A DNA stretch of 64,000 nucleotides, from the NCBI RefSeq assembly GCF_001662485.1, contig NZ_JMTM01000070.1, positions 124,001 through 188,000 on the forward strand, given 5' to 3'. This DNA is from Flavobacterium succinicans (GTDB lineage: Bacteria > Bacteroidota > Bacteroidia > Flavobacteriales > Flavobacteriaceae). Within the stretch, counting starts at the first letter, position 1, and each line of letters opens with the position of its first letter. Position numbers and translations under genes: made by a program. The notes beneath the pieces were generated by a model that saw only the letters and a program-made list of their open reading frames with translations, was not told where the DNA came from and ran no database searches. Positions 1 through 7,383 of this stretch are shown piece after piece.

Positions 1-74
1 GAATATACCTAAAAATTTACGATTTTGTATTTGATTTTTTTACTATATTTAATATTTGAATAGTAATAGTACCA

Positions 75-584
75 ATGGCAAATTTTAAAAACACCCCCGA
101 AGTAATTAAAGTACTCCATTTTTTAGATACAATAGGAATAGCCGTGGTTGAAAAAGAATTAGACGATACCACATTTTTACCTGGTTTGGCTTTGGGTGCC
201 AATTGTGTTCAAATCGATTTTAATAAATTGTTGTATCCCGGCGATATTTTGCACGAAGCAGGTCATCTAGCAGTAACCACCAGTGAAGACCGAAACAATA
301 TAGGTACTCCCAAAATGGCTAGCAACTGGCCTACTGATGGAGAAGAAATTATTGCTATGTTGTGGTCTTATGCGGCACTTATTCATTTAAATTTACCTGC
401 AGAATTTGTTTTTCATCCCAACGGTTATAAAAATGAAGCGTCTTGGCTCATTGAAAATTATAGTAATCAAAATTATATTGGATTGCCTCTTCTAGAATGG
501 ACTGGGCTTTGTTTGACAAAAGAACAAGCGGAGAGAGAAAATAAACAACCATTTCCCACGATGGTAAAATGGTTAAGAGATTAA
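75..584 (+). CDS. HEAGH-motif protein of unknown function
   Basis: A 169-residue soluble protein with no signal peptide or membrane segment. Its clearest feature is HEAGH at residues 60-64, a zincin-type HExxH motif, preceded by a hydrophobic stretch (PGDILHEAGHLAV) as in zinc-binding helices. No obvious third ligand or Met-turn is visible, so peptidase activity is only an inference. The stop codon is 3 bases before the next start (588), so it is probably co-transcribed and translationally linked with the hydroxylase-like gene. The family is unnamed to me. Alternative: a structural relative of zincins without catalysis. Confidence 0.8.
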   Translation: MANFKNTPEVIKVLHFLDTIGIAVVEKELDDTTFLPGLALGANCVQIDFNKLLYPGDILHEAGHLAVTTSEDRNNIGTPKMASNWPTDGEEIIAMLWSYAALIHLNLPAEFVFHPNGYKNEASWLIENYSNQNYIGLPLLEWTGLCLTKEQAERENKQPFPTMVKWLRD

Positions 585-587
585 AGT

Positions 588-1286
588 ATGGACGCATTAA
601 TACGACATATAAAATTTGAACTTTCCTTTGATGTCAGTAAGTTACAAAACGATTTACAAAAAATACTAGACAATAGTTGGGTAAAGCATTACAACAAGAA
701 GGGTTATGACGGTTCCTGGACATCGATTGCCTTGCAGTCTGTAAATGGAAAATCAGATGCTATTTATGCCTTTGACCAAAGTACAAACGAATTACTCCCT
801 ACTGAAATTTTAGCCCAATGTCCTTATTTTACTCACGTTATAGATTCGCTTTTATTTAAAAAAACTACGGTCAGATTATTAAAACTAAGTGCTGGCGCAG
901 TAATAAAACCGCATCAAGATCATTGTTTGGGTTATGAAGATGGCTGTTTTAGGATGCACATTCCTATCGTTACAAATCCGTTAGTCGAATTTATTTTAGA
1001 CAACGAACGCCTCCACATGAATGCAGGAGAATGTTGGTATATTGACGCCAACTTTACACATTCAGTAGCGAATAAAGGGACTCAAGACAGAATTCATTTG
1101 GTAATTGACGGCATACGAAACGATTGGACCGATGCTTTGTTTTTTGCTCATGCCACAGCAGAAGAATTTATAAAACCGGAACCCGTTATAAGCAAAGCTC
1201 AAAAACTACAAATCATAGAAGAGCTTAAAAAACTAAATACTCCTGCGGCAAATGCCATAATTGCACAATGGCAAAATGAGCTGTAA
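588..1286 (+). CDS. Aspartyl/asparaginyl beta-hydroxylase-like 2-oxoglutarate oxygenase
   Basis: A 232-residue protein resembling the Asp/Asn beta-hydroxylase family (Fe(II)/2-oxoglutarate-dependent cupin fold). The iron-binding HxD is KPHQD (H109, D111), with the distal histidine in NFTHS (H158) and a 2-oxoglutarate-anchoring arginine likely in TQDRIH (R168). The RMHIP segment after the HxD motif is typical of the family. It is cytoplasmic, with no signal peptide. The substrate is unknown: the family hydroxylates protein Asp/Asn side chains, or free amino acids in natural-product enzymes. It lies 3 bp downstream of the HEAGH protein gene, suggesting a shared function. Confidence 0.82.
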   Translation: MDALIRHIKFELSFDVSKLQNDLQKILDNSWVKHYNKKGYDGSWTSIALQSVNGKSDAIYAFDQSTNELLPTEILAQCPYFTHVIDSLLFKKTTVRLLKLSAGAVIKPHQDHCLGYEDGCFRMHIPIVTNPLVEFILDNERLHMNAGECWYIDANFTHSVANKGTQDRIHLVIDGIRNDWTDALFFAHATAEEFIKPEPVISKAQKLQIIEELKKLNTPAANAIIAQWQNEL

Positions 1287-1434
1287 TGCCTTGCTACAGC
1301 GCGCAGCAAAATTGCTATAGTTCAATCATTTTCTCTTACTACTCAATCCGAAAATGGAGCGAGACCTCGGTTCATTCAATTCAAATTTTCTAATTGTATT
1401 ACAAAGTTCTCGTTGATGGTTTGCCCTATTTTTG

Positions 1435-1473
1435 ATTACACCTGTCAGGTTTCAAAAACCTGACAGGTGTAAT
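1435..1473. repeat. Perfect hairpin repeat (18-bp arms, CAA loop)
   Basis: Arms 1435-1452 and 1456-1473 are exact reverse complements around a 3-base CAA loop. The core is CCTGTCAGG...CCTGACAGG followed by GGTTT/AAACC. A sister copy with a different core lies at 1625-1657. Intergenic, between the oxygenase gene and the rtcB remnant. It has no U-run, so it looks like a REP-type palindrome rather than a terminator. Confidence 0.85.
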
Positions 1474-1624
1474 ATTACTTACTCCCTGAAATGACTTTGA
1501 AAAGGATGCCGTTTTGAGTGCGGAGGGTTTGGATGGTCATTTTAGATCCAATTGTTTTTCTAGCCTGAACTAGACGACTAAGTTGTTTGTCTAAAAGGAT
1601 TATTTCTGATTTTTGTATGTGAGA

Positions 1625-1657
1625 AAACCTAACAGGTTTCAAAAACCTGTTAGGTTT
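1625..1657. repeat. Perfect hairpin repeat (15-bp arms, CAA loop)
   Basis: Arms 1625-1639 and 1643-1657 are exact reverse complements with the same CAA loop and GGTTT/AAACC inner stem as the hairpin at 1435-1473, but with CCTAACAGG/CCTGTTAGG as the core. It sits 8 bp beyond the stop of the rtcB remnant and supplies part of a spurious open frame at 1475-1687. Confidence 0.85.
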
Positions 1658-1664
1658 GGGTCGT

Positions 1665-1944
1665 TTAATCTTCTCTACTTCCGTCATCCGCCATTCGTAC
1701 CATTTTTGGGGTAAACTTTGCTACAACTTCAACCAATTCCTGTTGCGCAGCCATCACTTGGTGTATGTCTTTATAAGCCATTGGTGCTTTGTCTAGTCCT
1801 GCGCCAATAAGCGTTACGCCTTGGTCTTTCAGAATAGTTTGCATTTGGTTTGGAGTGATGGTTTTGATGGCTTGGGTACGGCTCATTTGTCTGCCCGCTT
1901 CATACTACGCAGCGCCTTATTTCAACCCATGCCGATGGTAGTAT
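1665..1944 (-). pseudogene. rtcB: RtcB-type RNA ligase, C-terminal remnant
   Basis: The open part (1665-1886) encodes the RtcB C-terminus: MSRTQAIK, then LIGAGLDKAPMAYKDIHQVM, then FTPKMVRMAD. RtcB joins 2',3'-cyclic phosphate or 3'-phosphate RNA ends to 5'-OH ends. Extending upstream gives AGRQMSR, the tail of the family's HGAGRxMSR motif. The frame then breaks between 1901 and 1904. In the shifted frame GMG-stop-NKALRS is read, with an in-frame TGA at 1922-1924 in the family's conserved segment. Recognisable homology stops near 1945, so the N-terminal roughly three quarters, including the metal centre, is gone. It is a dead fragment. The neighbouring WYL remnant points the other way and has also lost its N-terminus. 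Confidence 0.8.
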
Positions 1945-1957
1945 AATTATACATTTG

Positions 1958-2110
1958 TTAATCATTGTAAATTATGAATTCGAACGCCTTTTGTTGGGTT
2001 TTGGACAAGGTCTAGAAGTCCTAAAGCCGCCAGGTCTGCGTAATAGAATGAAACAGATTTTAATAGGTGCTCTTGAAAAATATGAAGAGCATGAATCACT
2101 TCTTCAATAA
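1958..2110 (+). pseudogene. WYL-domain regulator, C-terminal remnant
   Basis: The plus-strand frame reads NYEFERLLLGFGQGLEVLKP, then PGLRNRM and about 15 further codons, ending at TAA 2108-2110. This matches the C-terminal end of WYL-domain transcriptional regulators, whose LxxLLGFGxxxEVLxPxxLR tail is distinctive. No start codon or HTH domain lies upstream; within about 15 bases the sequence becomes the truncated end of the oppositely oriented rtcB remnant. The last five codons and stop come from the adjacent Crp-like repeat (from 2095), so the natural end is also lost. WYL regulators often neighbour rtcB, which fits a formerly divergent pair. Confidence 0.6.
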
Positions 2111-2182
2111 CCTACTCTTCATTTTACTAAAGAATTCAGGTGTTACGCCAGTATAAAATGCGAGGTGTTTTTGGTGAGTTTA
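2095..2182 (-). pseudogene. Remnant of a Crp-family regulator 3' end
   Basis: These 88 bases are a near copy of the 3' end of the intact Crp-family gene at 2921-3009, with about ten substitutions and one single-base deletion. The minus strand encodes QKH-x-A-x-Y-x-GVTPEFFSKMKSRLLKK-stop, the recognition-helix end of the HTH domain. Nothing further upstream of the gene is retained. The two copies are direct repeats 826 bp apart and bracket the frameshifted kinase gene. Confidence 0.8.
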
Positions 2183-2194
2183 GGTTTTGAAGTA

Positions 2195-2819
2195 CTATTG
2201 ATAAAATGATGGTGTAATATAAAAAACGGTATCAATGAAATATAAGTTACCTTCATATGTCAGTACATTTTCATCGTGTAAATCTTCCAGAATGATTCCT
2301 AAGTCAGGATTGAAATAATCATTGTTTCTGGTGTTTTTAAAGCCATTTTCAGCAAGAAAATTTTTTACATTTTCTAAGTTTGTATCTTGATCTGATTTTA
2401 TGAAAGCTTGCTCAACTACGGCATATAAAACGGATTCGGATTCATAAAAACCAACTAATTGATAAGCGGTGTCTGGGAAAAAATAATTATTCAGTAATAA
2501 ATTATTGAAATAATCTTCCCATGATAAATAATAGATTAGTATCGTTGAGTTTATAAACCTTAAACTCATTATGAAGATAGACTTTTTGTTCAGCACCACT
2601 AGATACAAAAGTATTGATGTCAATAGCTGCAGTCCAAAAATTATTTTGGTTGCAAAATTGTTTTATGCTCCTAGCTTCTTCACTTTTGATTTGCTTGCTT
2701 TCTTTAGTCTCGCTACTTGAGCTCTTGCTTCTTCTAAGGTGACTGACGATTGTTTGGATAGCATCTCCATGCCTAACTTGGCTCTTTCCTGAAATGATAT
2801 TTTGTAGTTCATGTTTCAT
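2195..2819 (-). pseudogene. Polyvalent-protein kinase-like gene, frameshifted
   Basis: Two overlapping frames (2502-2819, then 2195-2623) form one protein of about 205 residues once a single extra base near 2540-2545 is discounted: VYKLNDT joins to IYYLSWEDYFNNLL. The whole resembles the small Ser/Thr/Tyr kinase domain of polyvalent proteins, common on Bacteroidota mobile elements. Visible hallmarks are GAEQKVYL in the N-lobe, SWEDYFNNLLLNNYFFPDTA, a catalytic-loop-like LEDLHDENVL and YFIDTVFYI in the DFG position. A TATCTTTG promoter element lies at 2833-2840 (minus strand), 13 bp before the ATG. As read, the product would be truncated after the N-lobe. Alternatives are a sequencing error or programmed frameshifting, but no slippery heptamer was obvious. 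Confidence 0.65.
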
Positions 2820-2921
2820 GAAATTTAAATCACAAAGATAAAATTTAAATTGTTATAATGTTTAGTTGGGATTTGTACGAAGTAACTTCGATACTAATCA
2901 TGGTTTTGAAATAGATAGTCA

Positions 2922-3497
2922 TCACTTCTTCAATAACCTGCTCTTCATTTTACTAAAGAATTCAGGTGTTACGCCAATATAAGATGCGATGTGTTTTTGG
3001 GGGAGTTTATGAATTAAAGTGGGATATTTTTTGCAGAATTTTTCATAGCGCTCCTCGGCGGTCAAGCTCAAATTATCCATCAAGCGTTCTTGGTGGGTCA
3101 CTAAAGAATTCTCGGCAAGTATTCTGAAAAAGCGTTCCAATTTTGGGATGGCTTTATAGAGTTCTTGATGGTTTTCTTTGGTAATGGTAACTATTTCAGC
3201 ATCTTCGAGTACTTCTATAAAAAGATTGCCGGGTTTTCCAGAAATGTAACTGTACATATCGCCCATCCACCAACCTTCACACGCAAAATGCAATACGTGT
3301 TCGATAATGTTGTCGTTGATATTGAAGCTTCTCAAAATCCCTGAGTTTACAAAATAAGTACTATCAGCCACTTTACCTGCGTGCAACAAAACCGATTTGG
3401 CTTTATGTTTTTGTGTCGTTGTTTTGGACAAAAATAAGGCCTCTTCCTCGGGAGTTAAGGCCACGTGTTTGGCAATATTTTGAAGAATTAAAGCCAT
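2922..3497 (-). CDS. Crp/Fnr-family transcriptional regulator
   Basis: 191 residues. The N-terminal two thirds form a cyclic-nucleotide-binding-type beta roll (KAKSVLLHAGKVADSTYFVNSG, then EGWWMGDMYSYISGKPG). The C-terminus is a short helix-turn-helix (HIASYIGVTPEFFSKMKSR). The canonical cAMP-phosphate-binding arginine is not evident, so the ligand is unknown; such flavobacterial Crp paralogues are often nucleotide-independent. The stop of the upstream DUF6370 gene (3498) directly abuts this ATG, so the two form an operon. The last 29 codons are duplicated at 2095-2182. Confidence 0.88.
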   Translation of the reverse strand: MALILQNIAKHVALTPEEEALFLSKTTTQKHKAKSVLLHAGKVADSTYFVNSGILRSFNINDNIIEHVLHFACEGWWMGDMYSYISGKPGNLFIEVLEDAEIVTITKENHQELYKAIPKLERFFRILAENSLVTHQERLMDNLSLTAEERYEKFCKKYPTLIHKLPQKHIASYIGVTPEFFSKMKSRLLKK

Positions 3498-3818
3498 TTA
3501 TTTTTTTTCGGGTAACAATTTGAAATAGGTTACCTTAAAGCGATTGTCTACTATTTCGCCAATTACTTCAGCTTTTCTAACGGCTGCACAAAAGCCATCT
3601 TTGGCGTGCGCATCTCCGTGTTGGTCGATATGCGTACCGTCTACGAAATAAGATTTTCCGTTGATGCGAACGGCTAAATCACATTCTTTTCCTTCCATAC
3701 CAAATTGGCATTGCCCGCAAGAAGCTTCTACAATTTGTTTCTTAGGCGTTTCTTTTTTTTCTTGGGCATTACTACTAACAGAAATGACTAACAACAGAGC
3801 AATTATTATTTTTCTCAT
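3498..3818 (-). CDS. DUF6370 family secreted protein
   Basis: 106 residues with a Sec signal peptide (MRKIIIALLLVISVSSNAQ, cleavage after NAQ). The mature domain carries a cysteine cluster (SCGQCQFGMEGKEC) and a later GFCAAVRKAEV, matching the small periplasmic DUF6370 family. The cysteines suggest metal binding or disulfides, which is inference. It is co-transcribed with the Crp-type regulator, whose start abuts this stop codon. Confidence 0.82.
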   Translation of the reverse strand: MRKIIIALLLVISVSSNAQEKKETPKKQIVEASCGQCQFGMEGKECDLAVRINGKSYFVDGTHIDQHGDAHAKDGFCAAVRKAEVIGEIVDNRFKVTYFKLLPEKK

Positions 3819-3873
3819 TTTCGATTAAAAAAAATTACAAGTGCAAGTTAGTAGTTTTTTGAAGGATTACGGC

Positions 3874-4236
3874 TTAGGTGGCATAATTTTTAAATAGATA
3901 AATCCATAATATTCTTGACAAACGAATGTTGAAAGGCGATAGAGATATAAGAACAACTGCGATTATAGGAATCATTCTTAAGTCAAATCGTTCAGTGAAA
4001 AACAAATGGGCTATGAGATAAGTAAGGATGCCTTGCGCAACACTTATTCCATAATTCACATACATTGCTCCAAAGAAATATCCAGGTTCTTTCTCAAATT
4101 TATAATTACAATTCGAACAGTGGGTGTTCATTTTAGGAAAATGCAAGTTGAAAAAAATGTTTCTTTCATCAAATATTTTGCCTTTTCGGCATTGAGGGCA
4201 ATCGTTATTTAGGATGTGATAAATAGAATGTGGCAT
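3874..4236 (-). CDS. DUF983 family membrane protein
   Basis: 120 residues. The N-terminus has two zinc-ribbon-like CxxC pairs (CPQCRKGKIF and CSNCNYKF), followed by two hydrophobic segments (GAMYVNYGISVAQGILTYLI and MIPIIAVVLISL). This is the DUF983 layout of a cytoplasmic zinc knuckle attached to two membrane helices. Function is unknown; the domain is often found near cytochrome oxidase genes in other phyla, which is not the case here. It has its own -7 element (TACCTTTG) at 4250-4257. Confidence 0.85.
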   Translation of the reverse strand: MPHSIYHILNNDCPQCRKGKIFDERNIFFNLHFPKMNTHCSNCNYKFEKEPGYFFGAMYVNYGISVAQGILTYLIAHLFFTERFDLRMIPIIAVVLISLSPFNIRLSRILWIYLFKNYAT

Positions 4237-4249
4237 GGATTTTTTTTTT

Positions 4250-4257
4250 CAAAGGTA
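4250..4257 (-). promoter_or_regulatory. -7 element of the DUF983 gene
   Basis: Reads TACCTTTG on the minus strand, an exact match to the Bacteroidota -7 consensus TAnnTTTG, 13 bp upstream of the ATG at 4236. No clear -33 TTTG was found. Confidence 0.5.
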
Positions 4258-4325
4258 ATTTTTACTTCCGTTGTTACTTTTCTTTATATTCGCAACTTAT
4301 AGCACAAAAAAGACATTTTTAGCAT

Positions 4326-5189
4326 ATGGTAAAATATCCTATTTACCCAATACGAAAATTTTTATCGTCTCAAATCGATAAGGATTTATATGTAAATACG
4401 TTTAAAGACCACCTAAAAAAACACCGTTTTGTAGAAGAACCACATAGACATAATTCGTATGTGTTGGTTTTTTTTACTCAAGGTTCAGGGACACACGAAA
4501 TTGATTTCTCTACATTTACTATTCAAAAGGGGAGTGTCTTTTTTTTGAAGCCAGGACAAATCCATCATTGGAGTTTGAGCGAAGATATAGACGGTTTTGT
4601 CATCTTTTATTCTGAAGAAATGTTTAATCTGTATTTTAGACAAAAACAAATCAAGGATTATGCTTTTTACACTTCCTTAAATAGTCGACCTGAAATACTT
4701 TTTGACGCGAATGAATCTAAAAAACTCATCCCTTATTTTGAGGCAATTGTCGAAGAAGTAAAAGATGATAAAGAGTGGCGACAAGATGTAATTTTAAATC
4801 TACTGGATATCATTCATATTCAGATAGCAAGGAAATACAATGCTATTCACATTGTGGAAACACATCTTTATAATAGAAAGATTAAAGATTTGGAAGCACT
4901 CATTGAAAGACACTTTAGAACTCAAAAGGCTCCTTCTTTTTATGCGTCTGAATTGCATATTAGCCTAAAACATTTGAATCGAATTTGTCAAGAAATTCTT
5001 CAAATGACCACCACAAGTGTTATTGTTCAAAGAGTGATTTTAGAAGCTAAGCGTATGTTAACAGATAAACGCTTAACTGTAAATGAGATTGCAGTTGCTC
5101 TAGGCTACGATGATTATTCTTATTTTTCGAGATTGTTTAAAAAGCAAGTTGGCAAAAGTCCTACAGATTTTAGGCTTTCGAGAATATAA
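4326..5189 (+). CDS. AraC-family transcriptional regulator with cupin sensor
   Basis: 287 residues. The N-terminal cupin has HRHNSYVLVFFTQGSGTHEI and FFLKPGQIHHW, the usual sugar- or small-molecule-sensing fold of AraC proteins. The C-terminal about 100 residues hold two helix-turn-helix units (PSFYASELHISLKHLNRIC and TVNEIAVALGYDDYSYFSRL) and end with the family signature FKKQVGKSPTDFR. The target genes are not obvious. The gene stands alone between DUF983 and the convergent U32 gene. Confidence 0.92.
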   Translation: MVKYPIYPIRKFLSSQIDKDLYVNTFKDHLKKHRFVEEPHRHNSYVLVFFTQGSGTHEIDFSTFTIQKGSVFFLKPGQIHHWSLSEDIDGFVIFYSEEMFNLYFRQKQIKDYAFYTSLNSRPEILFDANESKKLIPYFEAIVEEVKDDKEWRQDVILNLLDIIHIQIARKYNAIHIVETHLYNRKIKDLEALIERHFRTQKAPSFYASELHISLKHLNRICQEILQMTTTSVIVQRVILEAKRMLTDKRLTVNEIAVALGYDDYSYFSRLFKKQVGKSPTDFRLSRI

Positions 5190-5320
5190 TTTGCTTCAAT
5201 AGTTCTATTGTTTTCTGGATAAAAAAAAGATATAATTACCAATAAAAAAGGCTCGCAAAGGTTTTATAGTAAACTCTTTCCGAACCTCGTGTAATCTTTT
5301 ATGCAATTTGCGGTTAAATT

Positions 5321-7195
5321 CTAATGAAAATGATCTTCTTCAATTTCGAATTCGGCGTCTTTTTCCCAAATCTCCATTTCGCAGGGTTTGCAATTGAATT
5401 TGAGTTTGTATTCTAATTCGCCTTGTTTTAATACCAAAGGTTCTTTTACCTTTTTGTCCATATTTTCGCGATGGTATTTTGGACAACGTTCCAGCTCATA
5501 TTTGATGCAATATTTAGTGGTCATCACTCTAGATTTCCCAGGGTCCCATTGCAATTCAAAGGCTTTTTCGATTTCGGTAACGCCGTGACGTTCGTAGAAT
5601 TTACGGGCTAGTTTGTTCGAAACATTGTACATAAAATCTAACTTGGTTTCAGGGAAAGGGTGGTCTGTTTTTACTAATTGATGTTCTTCGCGATGGTAAT
5701 TTTTCAATCGAATTTCAGACAGTTGTTCGTAAACTGTTCTTCTCATCTCGTTGATTTTGGAAATAGGTAAGAACCAATTTTCTGAAAATAAAATATTGAT
5801 TTCGTCTGCTTTGTAAGGTGTGAATCCTGTTTTGGCTAAATTCGTTTTGAAAGTGGCCTCGATGGATTCGTTGTTTTTGGTTCTTTCTTTTGGATGCGCC
5901 AATTGAACCGTACTTACATTTCCATCTTCGTCTGTAGCGATTAATTCAAATCCGTTTTCGTTTTCGGTCAGCAATAAAGTTGTACTGATTTTTCGAACGG
6001 CACTGTCTTCTCGTTCTACAACTTTGATGAAAGCTGCATCGTTATTACGATAAATGAAGGTTCCTGGTTTGATTTCTTTCAACACATTTGGATAAGCCAA
6101 ACCGTTTTCAACTTTGTTTACATAAATACCGTCTGCTTCGTTATTTTCGTTGATGAAACAAAGTCCATCGCCGTTGTTTAGGAATTCGCCGTTTTCGATT
6201 TCGTATGCATTCCCAATGGTTCTAACCAATTTACCAATGTATTGTCCTTTTGATTTTGGACTTTCCCATGAACCAATGGACTGATGTCTTTCGTTGACAA
6301 AATAATCGGTATAGCCACGATTGAAGGTTTTGTTCAAAGCGGAATCAAAAGTATAAGTACAAGTTCCAGAAGAAGCTTTGGTGTATTTGTCATAACCATC
6401 TCCTTCTAAGAAAGCGTCTAATTTTTGACGTAAATACGAAACGTTATTTTTTACATAAACGATGTCTTTCAAACGACCTTCGATTTTGAAAGAGCAAATT
6501 CCAGCTTCCACTAAATTTGGTATTTGGTCCGAAACGTCAAAATCCTTAATCGAAAGTAAGTGACTGTTTTTGATTAAAGTCTCGCCATTGCCATCGATGA
6601 GGTTGTAAGGTAAACGGCAGTTTTGAGCACACGAACCACGATTGGCAGAACGTTCCCCATTGGCCACACTCATATAACAGTTTCCGCTGAAAGACACACA
6701 AAGTGCTCCAGTCACGAAAAATTCTAGTTCAACATCTGATGTTTCGGCGATTTCTTTGATTTGGTGTAAATTCAATTCACGAGCCAAAACCACGCGTTTC
6801 ATTCCCGCATCTTTTAAGAATTTAATTTTATGAGGGTCGCGATTGTTGGCTTGTGTACTTGCGTGTAAAACGATAGGAGGTAAGTCCATTTCCATAATGG
6901 CCATATCTTGTACAATCAAGGCGTCAACGCCAATTTCATACAATTTCCAAATCATTTGGCGACAGGTTTCCAATTCGTTGTCGTACAAAATCGTATTGAT
7001 AACCACAAAAACTTGGGCATAATACAAATGAGCATATTGTACTAAAGCCGCCACATCTTCAAGCGAATTATGAGCATTTGAACGGGCTCCAAACTGAGGA
7101 GCACCAATATAAACCGCATCTGCACCTGCATTGATAGCTGCCATACCGTGAATTAAATCTTTGGCGGGCGCTAGTATTTCTATTTTCTTCTTCAT
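5321..7195 (-). CDS. U32 peptidase-family protein, probable RNA hydroxylase (TrhP/RlhA type)
   Basis: 624 residues. It starts with the TIM-barrel-like EILAPAKDLIHGMAAINAGADAVYIG and carries the U32 signature (FFVTGALCVSFSGNCYMS, then NRGSCAQNCRLPY), giving four cysteines suitable for an iron-sulfur centre. In Escherichia coli, members of this family (TrhP, RlhA) use prephenate-dependent chemistry to hydroxylate tRNA U34 or 23S rRNA C2501. The sequence does not settle which RNA is the target. The C-terminal region adds a second cysteine cluster (KYCIKYELERCPKYH, NCKPCEMEIWEK). Cytoplasmic; monocistronic. Confidence 0.85.
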   Translation of the reverse strand: MKKKIEILAPAKDLIHGMAAINAGADAVYIGAPQFGARSNAHNSLEDVAALVQYAHLYYAQVFVVINTILYDNELETCRQMIWKLYEIGVDALIVQDMAIMEMDLPPIVLHASTQANNRDPHKIKFLKDAGMKRVVLARELNLHQIKEIAETSDVELEFFVTGALCVSFSGNCYMSVANGERSANRGSCAQNCRLPYNLIDGNGETLIKNSHLLSIKDFDVSDQIPNLVEAGICSFKIEGRLKDIVYVKNNVSYLRQKLDAFLEGDGYDKYTKASSGTCTYTFDSALNKTFNRGYTDYFVNERHQSIGSWESPKSKGQYIGKLVRTIGNAYEIENGEFLNNGDGLCFINENNEADGIYVNKVENGLAYPNVLKEIKPGTFIYRNNDAAFIKVVEREDSAVRKISTTLLLTENENGFELIATDEDGNVSTVQLAHPKERTKNNESIEATFKTNLAKTGFTPYKADEINILFSENWFLPISKINEMRRTVYEQLSEIRLKNYHREEHQLVKTDHPFPETKLDFMYNVSNKLARKFYERHGVTEIEKAFELQWDPGKSRVMTTKYCIKYELERCPKYHRENMDKKVKEPLVLKQGELEYKLKFNCKPCEMEIWEKDAEFEIEEDHFH

Positions 7196-7324
7196 TATTA
7201 CAACTTTAGCTTTTCGAGTGTTCGCGAAAAAAAGTCTGCAAAGGTCTAATAAAATATTTAAGATTTCTAATTCAAGAGGATTTTTTTTAAAAACTAATGC
7301 AAGGGTGATTCAATTTTTATGAAG

Positions 7325-7361
7325 CAAAAAAAAAAGCCTCAAGAATTATTTCTTGAGGCTT
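7325..7361 (-). terminator. Intrinsic terminator of the aminotransferase gene
   Basis: Perfect 12-bp stem (7334-7345 paired with 7350-7361, core GCCTCAAGAA) with a 4-base loop. On the minus strand it is followed by a U-run (the A-run at 7325-7335). It lies 23 bp past the stop of the gene at 7384. Confidence 0.88.
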
Positions 7362-7383
7362 AATATAGCAATAGCACTTTGGT

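Noticed and set aside
1475..1687. 70-codon open frame overlapping the rtcB remnant
   Set aside because: It runs through the hairpin at 1625-1657, which supplies its KPNRFLKPVRF stretch, and has no recognisable family; probably spurious in decayed DNA.
1922..1924. Selenocysteine or stop-codon recoding at the TGA in the rtcB remnant
   Set aside because: A frameshift lies 20 bases away and the N-terminal domain is missing, so decay is the simpler explanation.
2195..2819. A two-gene toxin-antitoxin pair
   Set aside because: The two frames are consecutive parts of one kinase-like domain, better explained by a single-base frameshift.
5190..5320. Terminator between the araC-type gene and the U32 gene
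   Set aside because: Only weak, interrupted pairing was found; no stem with a U-run.
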